Shown here: piece after piece, positions 61,638-64,000 of the stretch
Numbering within the stretch: position 1 is the stretch's first letter
Layout of the letters: every line of letters begins with the position of its first letter
From: Burkholderia plantarii
GTDB lineage: Bacteria; Pseudomonadota; Gammaproteobacteria; Burkholderiales; Burkholderiaceae
Assembly (NCBI RefSeq): GCF_001411805.1
Contig: NZ_CP007213.1
Location: forward strand, 3,410,001 to 3,474,000
Direction: 5' to 3'
Length of the DNA: 64,000 nucleotides
Position numbers and translations under genes: made by a program
Notes under the pieces: generated by a model
Told to the model about the DNA's origin: nothing
Databases searched by the model: none
Seen by the model: only the letters and a program-made list of their open reading frames with translations

Positions 61638-62483
61638 ATGTCCACCGCCATTGCCGAACCCCGTGCCGAATCGATCGTGAAGCCCGGCAAGGTTTCGATC
61701 TACCAGCCCGAGCAGGAAGGGCTGATCTTCCCCGAACTGCCCGAGTTCACGAGCGCCGCCGAACAGCGCCGGCACCTGAAGGAGCACCTGGTGGCGGCCT
61801 GCCGCGCGTTCGCGATCCACGGCTTCGACTACGGCTTCGCGGGCCACCTGACGGTGCGCGATCCCGAGAACCCGGGGCTCTACTGGACCAACCCGATGGC
61901 CGTGCATTTCGCGCAGGTGAAGGTGTCGAACCTGATCTGCGCCGATCACCGGGGCACCGTGGTGGAAGGCTCGCATGCCATCAACCGCGCCGGCTTCGTG
62001 CTGCACGCGGCGGTCCACGAGCAGCACCCCGACATCGTCGCGATGTGCCACGCGCACACCGTGTACGGCACCGCGTTCGCGGCGCTCGGCAAGCCGCTCG
62101 CGCCGATCTCGCAGGACGCCGCGGCGTTCTTCGAGGACCACGTGGTGATCGGCGACGAAGCCGGCAAGGTGGCCGTCGAGGTGAAGGGCGGCAACAAGGT
62201 CGCCAACGCGTTCGCCGGCGTGAAGGCGGCGATCCACCAGAACCACGGCCTGCTCACGGCCAGCCGCCACAGCATCGATTCGGCCGCGTTCTGGTTCATC
62301 GCGCTCGAACGCTGCTGCCAGCAACAGCTGATGATCGAGGCGGCCGGCATCACGCCGAAGGAAGTCACGCCGGAGCGCGCGCGCTACAGCCGCGAGCACG
62401 TGGGCAGCGACTACATCGGCTGGCTGCACTTCCAGACCATCTGGAACGACCTGGCGGCCAGCCAGCCCGACATGTTCGACTGA
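61638..62483 (+). CDS. Class II aldolase/adducin-family protein
   Basis: A 281-residue class II aldolase/adducin domain protein. GFDYGFAGHLTVRDPENPG is the conserved N-terminal block, MCHAHTVYGTAFAAL holds the two metal-binding His residues, and IHQNHGLLTA the third. Enzymes of this fold act as aldolases or as decarboxylases of dihydroxylated aromatic acids (for example 3,4-dihydroxyphthalate type). With the Rieske oxygenase, decarboxylation or retro-aldol cleavage of a ring product is likely. AGGAGGAA is upstream. Confidence 0.92.
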   Translation: MSTAIAEPRAESIVKPGKVSIYQPEQEGLIFPELPEFTSAAEQRRHLKEHLVAACRAFAIHGFDYGFAGHLTVRDPENPGLYWTNPMAVHFAQVKVSNLICADHRGTVVEGSHAINRAGFVLHAAVHEQHPDIVAMCHAHTVYGTAFAALGKPLAPISQDAAAFFEDHVVIGDEAGKVAVEVKGGNKVANAFAGVKAAIHQNHGLLTASRHSIDSAAFWFIALERCCQQQLMIEAAGITPKEVTPERARYSREHVGSDYIGWLHFQTIWNDLAASQPDMFD

Positions 62484-62657
62484 CCGGCGGCACGGCGGCC
62501 AAAAAAACGGCAGGCAGCTACCCGAGCAATACCCGGCGGTACGCGGCAACACCCCGACGCCCGCGGCGCGCTTCGCATCGAAGCCGCCACGGGCTGCCGA
62601 CGGTGGACATGACAACACGCACCGCCACCGATCATCGCAGGCCCTCAGGAGACAACC

Positions 62658-63971
62658 ATGAGTACCCACAGTCCGGCCGCCTTTCTGGAATCGAGCGAAT
62701 CGTCCGCGTTTGCCAAGGCCGCGTGGCGGCTGATTCCGTTCCTGTTCCTCTGTTATCTGTCCGCCTATCTCGACCGCATCAACGTCGCCTTCGCCAAGCT
62801 GCAGATGCTGGGCGACCTCGGCTTCAGCGAGGCCGTCTACGGCTTCGGCGCGAGCGTGTTCTTCGTCGGCTACCTGATCTTCGAGATCCCGAGCAACCTG
62901 ATCCTGCTGCGCGTCGGTCCGCGCCGCTGGATCGCCCGCATCATGGTGACCTGGGGCATCGTCTCGGTCGGCATGATGTTCGTGCGTTCACCCGCCGCGT
63001 TCTACGTGATGCGTTTCCTGCTCGGCCTGGCCGAGGCCGGTTTCTTCCCCGCCATCGTGCTGTATCTGACCTACTGGTTCCCGTCGTCGCGGCGCTCGAA
63101 GGTGACCGCGCTGTTCATGACGGGCATCCCGATGTCGGGCGTGATCGGCGGCCCGCTGTCGGGCTGGCTGATGACCCGGCTCGCGGGCGCGCACGGCATG
63201 GCCGGCTGGCAGTGGCTGTTCCTGCTCGAAGGGCTGCCGACCGTGGTGCTCGGCGTGCTGGCCTACTTCTATCTCGACGACAAGGTGCAGGACGCGAAGT
63301 GGCTCAGCGAGGCGCAGAAGGCCGTGATCGCGCGCAAGCTCGAGGAGGAGCGGCCCGCCGACCTGCTGCACTCGGTGAAGGACGGCCTGCTCAATCCGAA
63401 GATCCTGCTGGTCAGCGCGATCTACTTTTTCTACACGATGGGGCTGTATGGCGTGAGCTTCTGGCTGCCCACGCTGATCAAGTCGAGCGGCGTGGCGGAC
63501 CCGCTCCACGTCGGCCTGCTCACCGCGATTCCGTATGCGGTGGGCGCCGTGGCGATGGTGCTCGTGAGCCGCAGCTCGGACCACCACGGCGAGCGGCGCT
63601 GGCACCTGATCGTGCCGGGGCTGGCCGGCGCGTTCGGGCTCGCGGCGAGCGTCTGGTGCGCCGATTCGACAGTGCTGGCGATGATCGCGCTGACCGTCGG
63701 CACGATGGGCGTGATGACCACCATCTCGCAGTTCTGGGTGTTGCCGCCGGCCTTCCTCGGCGGCGGCGCGGCGGCGGCCGGCCTCGCGTTCGCGAACTCG
63801 GTGGGCAGCATCTCGGGCGTGGTGAGCCCCTCGCTGATCGGCCTCGTCAAGAACGCGAGCGGCTCGGCCGGCGCGGGCGTGCTGACGATGTCGGTGAGCC
63901 TCGTGATCGCCGGGCTGCTGGTGCTGCGCGTGCCGCCGGCGCTCGTCAATCACCGCGGCCAGGCCCGCTGA
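62658..63971 (+). CDS. MFS transporter, anion:cation symporter type
   Basis: A 437-residue MFS protein of the ACS family (phthalate, tartrate, hexuronate type). LCYLSAYLDRINVAFAKLQM is the family helix-1 signature with the Y-x-D-R-x-N motif, followed by FFVGYLIFEIPSNLILLRVG and a 12-helix pattern. It follows the aldolase on the same strand and would import the aromatic acid attacked by the Rieske oxygenase. CAGGAG precedes ATG 62658. Confidence 0.94.
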   Translation: MSTHSPAAFLESSESSAFAKAAWRLIPFLFLCYLSAYLDRINVAFAKLQMLGDLGFSEAVYGFGASVFFVGYLIFEIPSNLILLRVGPRRWIARIMVTWGIVSVGMMFVRSPAAFYVMRFLLGLAEAGFFPAIVLYLTYWFPSSRRSKVTALFMTGIPMSGVIGGPLSGWLMTRLAGAHGMAGWQWLFLLEGLPTVVLGVLAYFYLDDKVQDAKWLSEAQKAVIARKLEEERPADLLHSVKDGLLNPKILLVSAIYFFYTMGLYGVSFWLPTLIKSSGVADPLHVGLLTAIPYAVGAVAMVLVSRSSDHHGERRWHLIVPGLAGAFGLAASVWCADSTVLAMIALTVGTMGVMTTISQFWVLPPAFLGGGAAAAGLAFANSVGSISGVVSPSLIGLVKNASGSAGAGVLTMSVSLVIAGLLVLRVPPALVNHRGQAR

Positions 63972-64000
63972 GCCCGCCAGCCGCTTCGGCCGGCGCAATG

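Overview
The window is high-GC (about two thirds G+C by eye), densely coded bacterial DNA. Codon use, the many LysR, AraC and GlxA regulators, a FabV enoyl reductase, an RND-free set of MFS, ABC and EamA transporters and a Gram-negative general porin of the burkholderial type all point to Burkholderia, probably a secondary replicon of a plant-associated species. The genus is an inference from gene families; no rRNA or other marker lies in the window. I see no tRNA, rRNA, CRISPR array, insertion sequence or prophage.

Layout. 1-1.5 kb: the 3' end of a PKHD-type hydroxylase and a decayed AraC regulator. 1.5-8.8 kb: a histidine-phosphatase-like gene, an Lrp regulator divergent from a transsulfuration-type PLP enzyme, and a phosphonate unit (phnX, Fe-alcohol dehydrogenase, MFS) divergent from its LysR regulator. 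8.8-21.1 kb: housekeeping and accessory singletons (frameshifted antitoxin-like gene, EamA exporter with AraC regulator, TRIC channel, AlkC-type repair protein, MocR regulator with PaiB-like partner, fabV, katE, alpha/beta hydrolase). 21.3-28.5 kb: a membrane protein and a sugar-type ABC importer operon ending in a DszC/SfnB-like flavin monooxygenase. 28.6-30.3 kb: a ParD-like protein translationally coupled to methionine aminopeptidase, then a GNAT.

30.4-43.5 kb is the most unusual part. A run of about ten minus-strand genes encodes an EamA exporter, a GFA-fold protein, a haem-oxygenase-like diiron oxidase (HDO), a GNAT, a small membrane protein, an isochorismatase-like cysteine hydrolase, complete HypE and HypF, a class III (diaminobutyrate-type) aminotransferase and a membrane-anchored penicillin-acylase-family hydrolase, facing a LysR regulator in AT-richer DNA. 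HypE and HypF make the cyano ligand of [NiFe] hydrogenase, but no hydrogenase or HypA-D gene is present. The natural reading, an inference, is a specialised-metabolite pathway that uses a protein-bound thiocyanate to install a cyano or nitrile-derived group, with acylation, export and periplasmic deacylation.

43.6-56.3 kb is accessory: a LysR pseudogene with three identifiable lesions, an M20 amidohydrolase, an unrecognised HExxH protein with a small partner, a LysR/SDR/pirin group, a group of SDR, Tat-exported DJ-1/PfpI, NTF2-like and GlxA-type regulator genes whose two ends share a 23-base motif in 21-base tandem spacing, and a LysR/SDR/tautomerase group. 56.7-64 kb: a porin and an aromatic-catabolism operon (Rieske oxygenase, VanB-type reductase, class II aldolase, MFS importer) headed by a perfect 16-base palindrome and interrupted by an internally deleted ilvC remnant.
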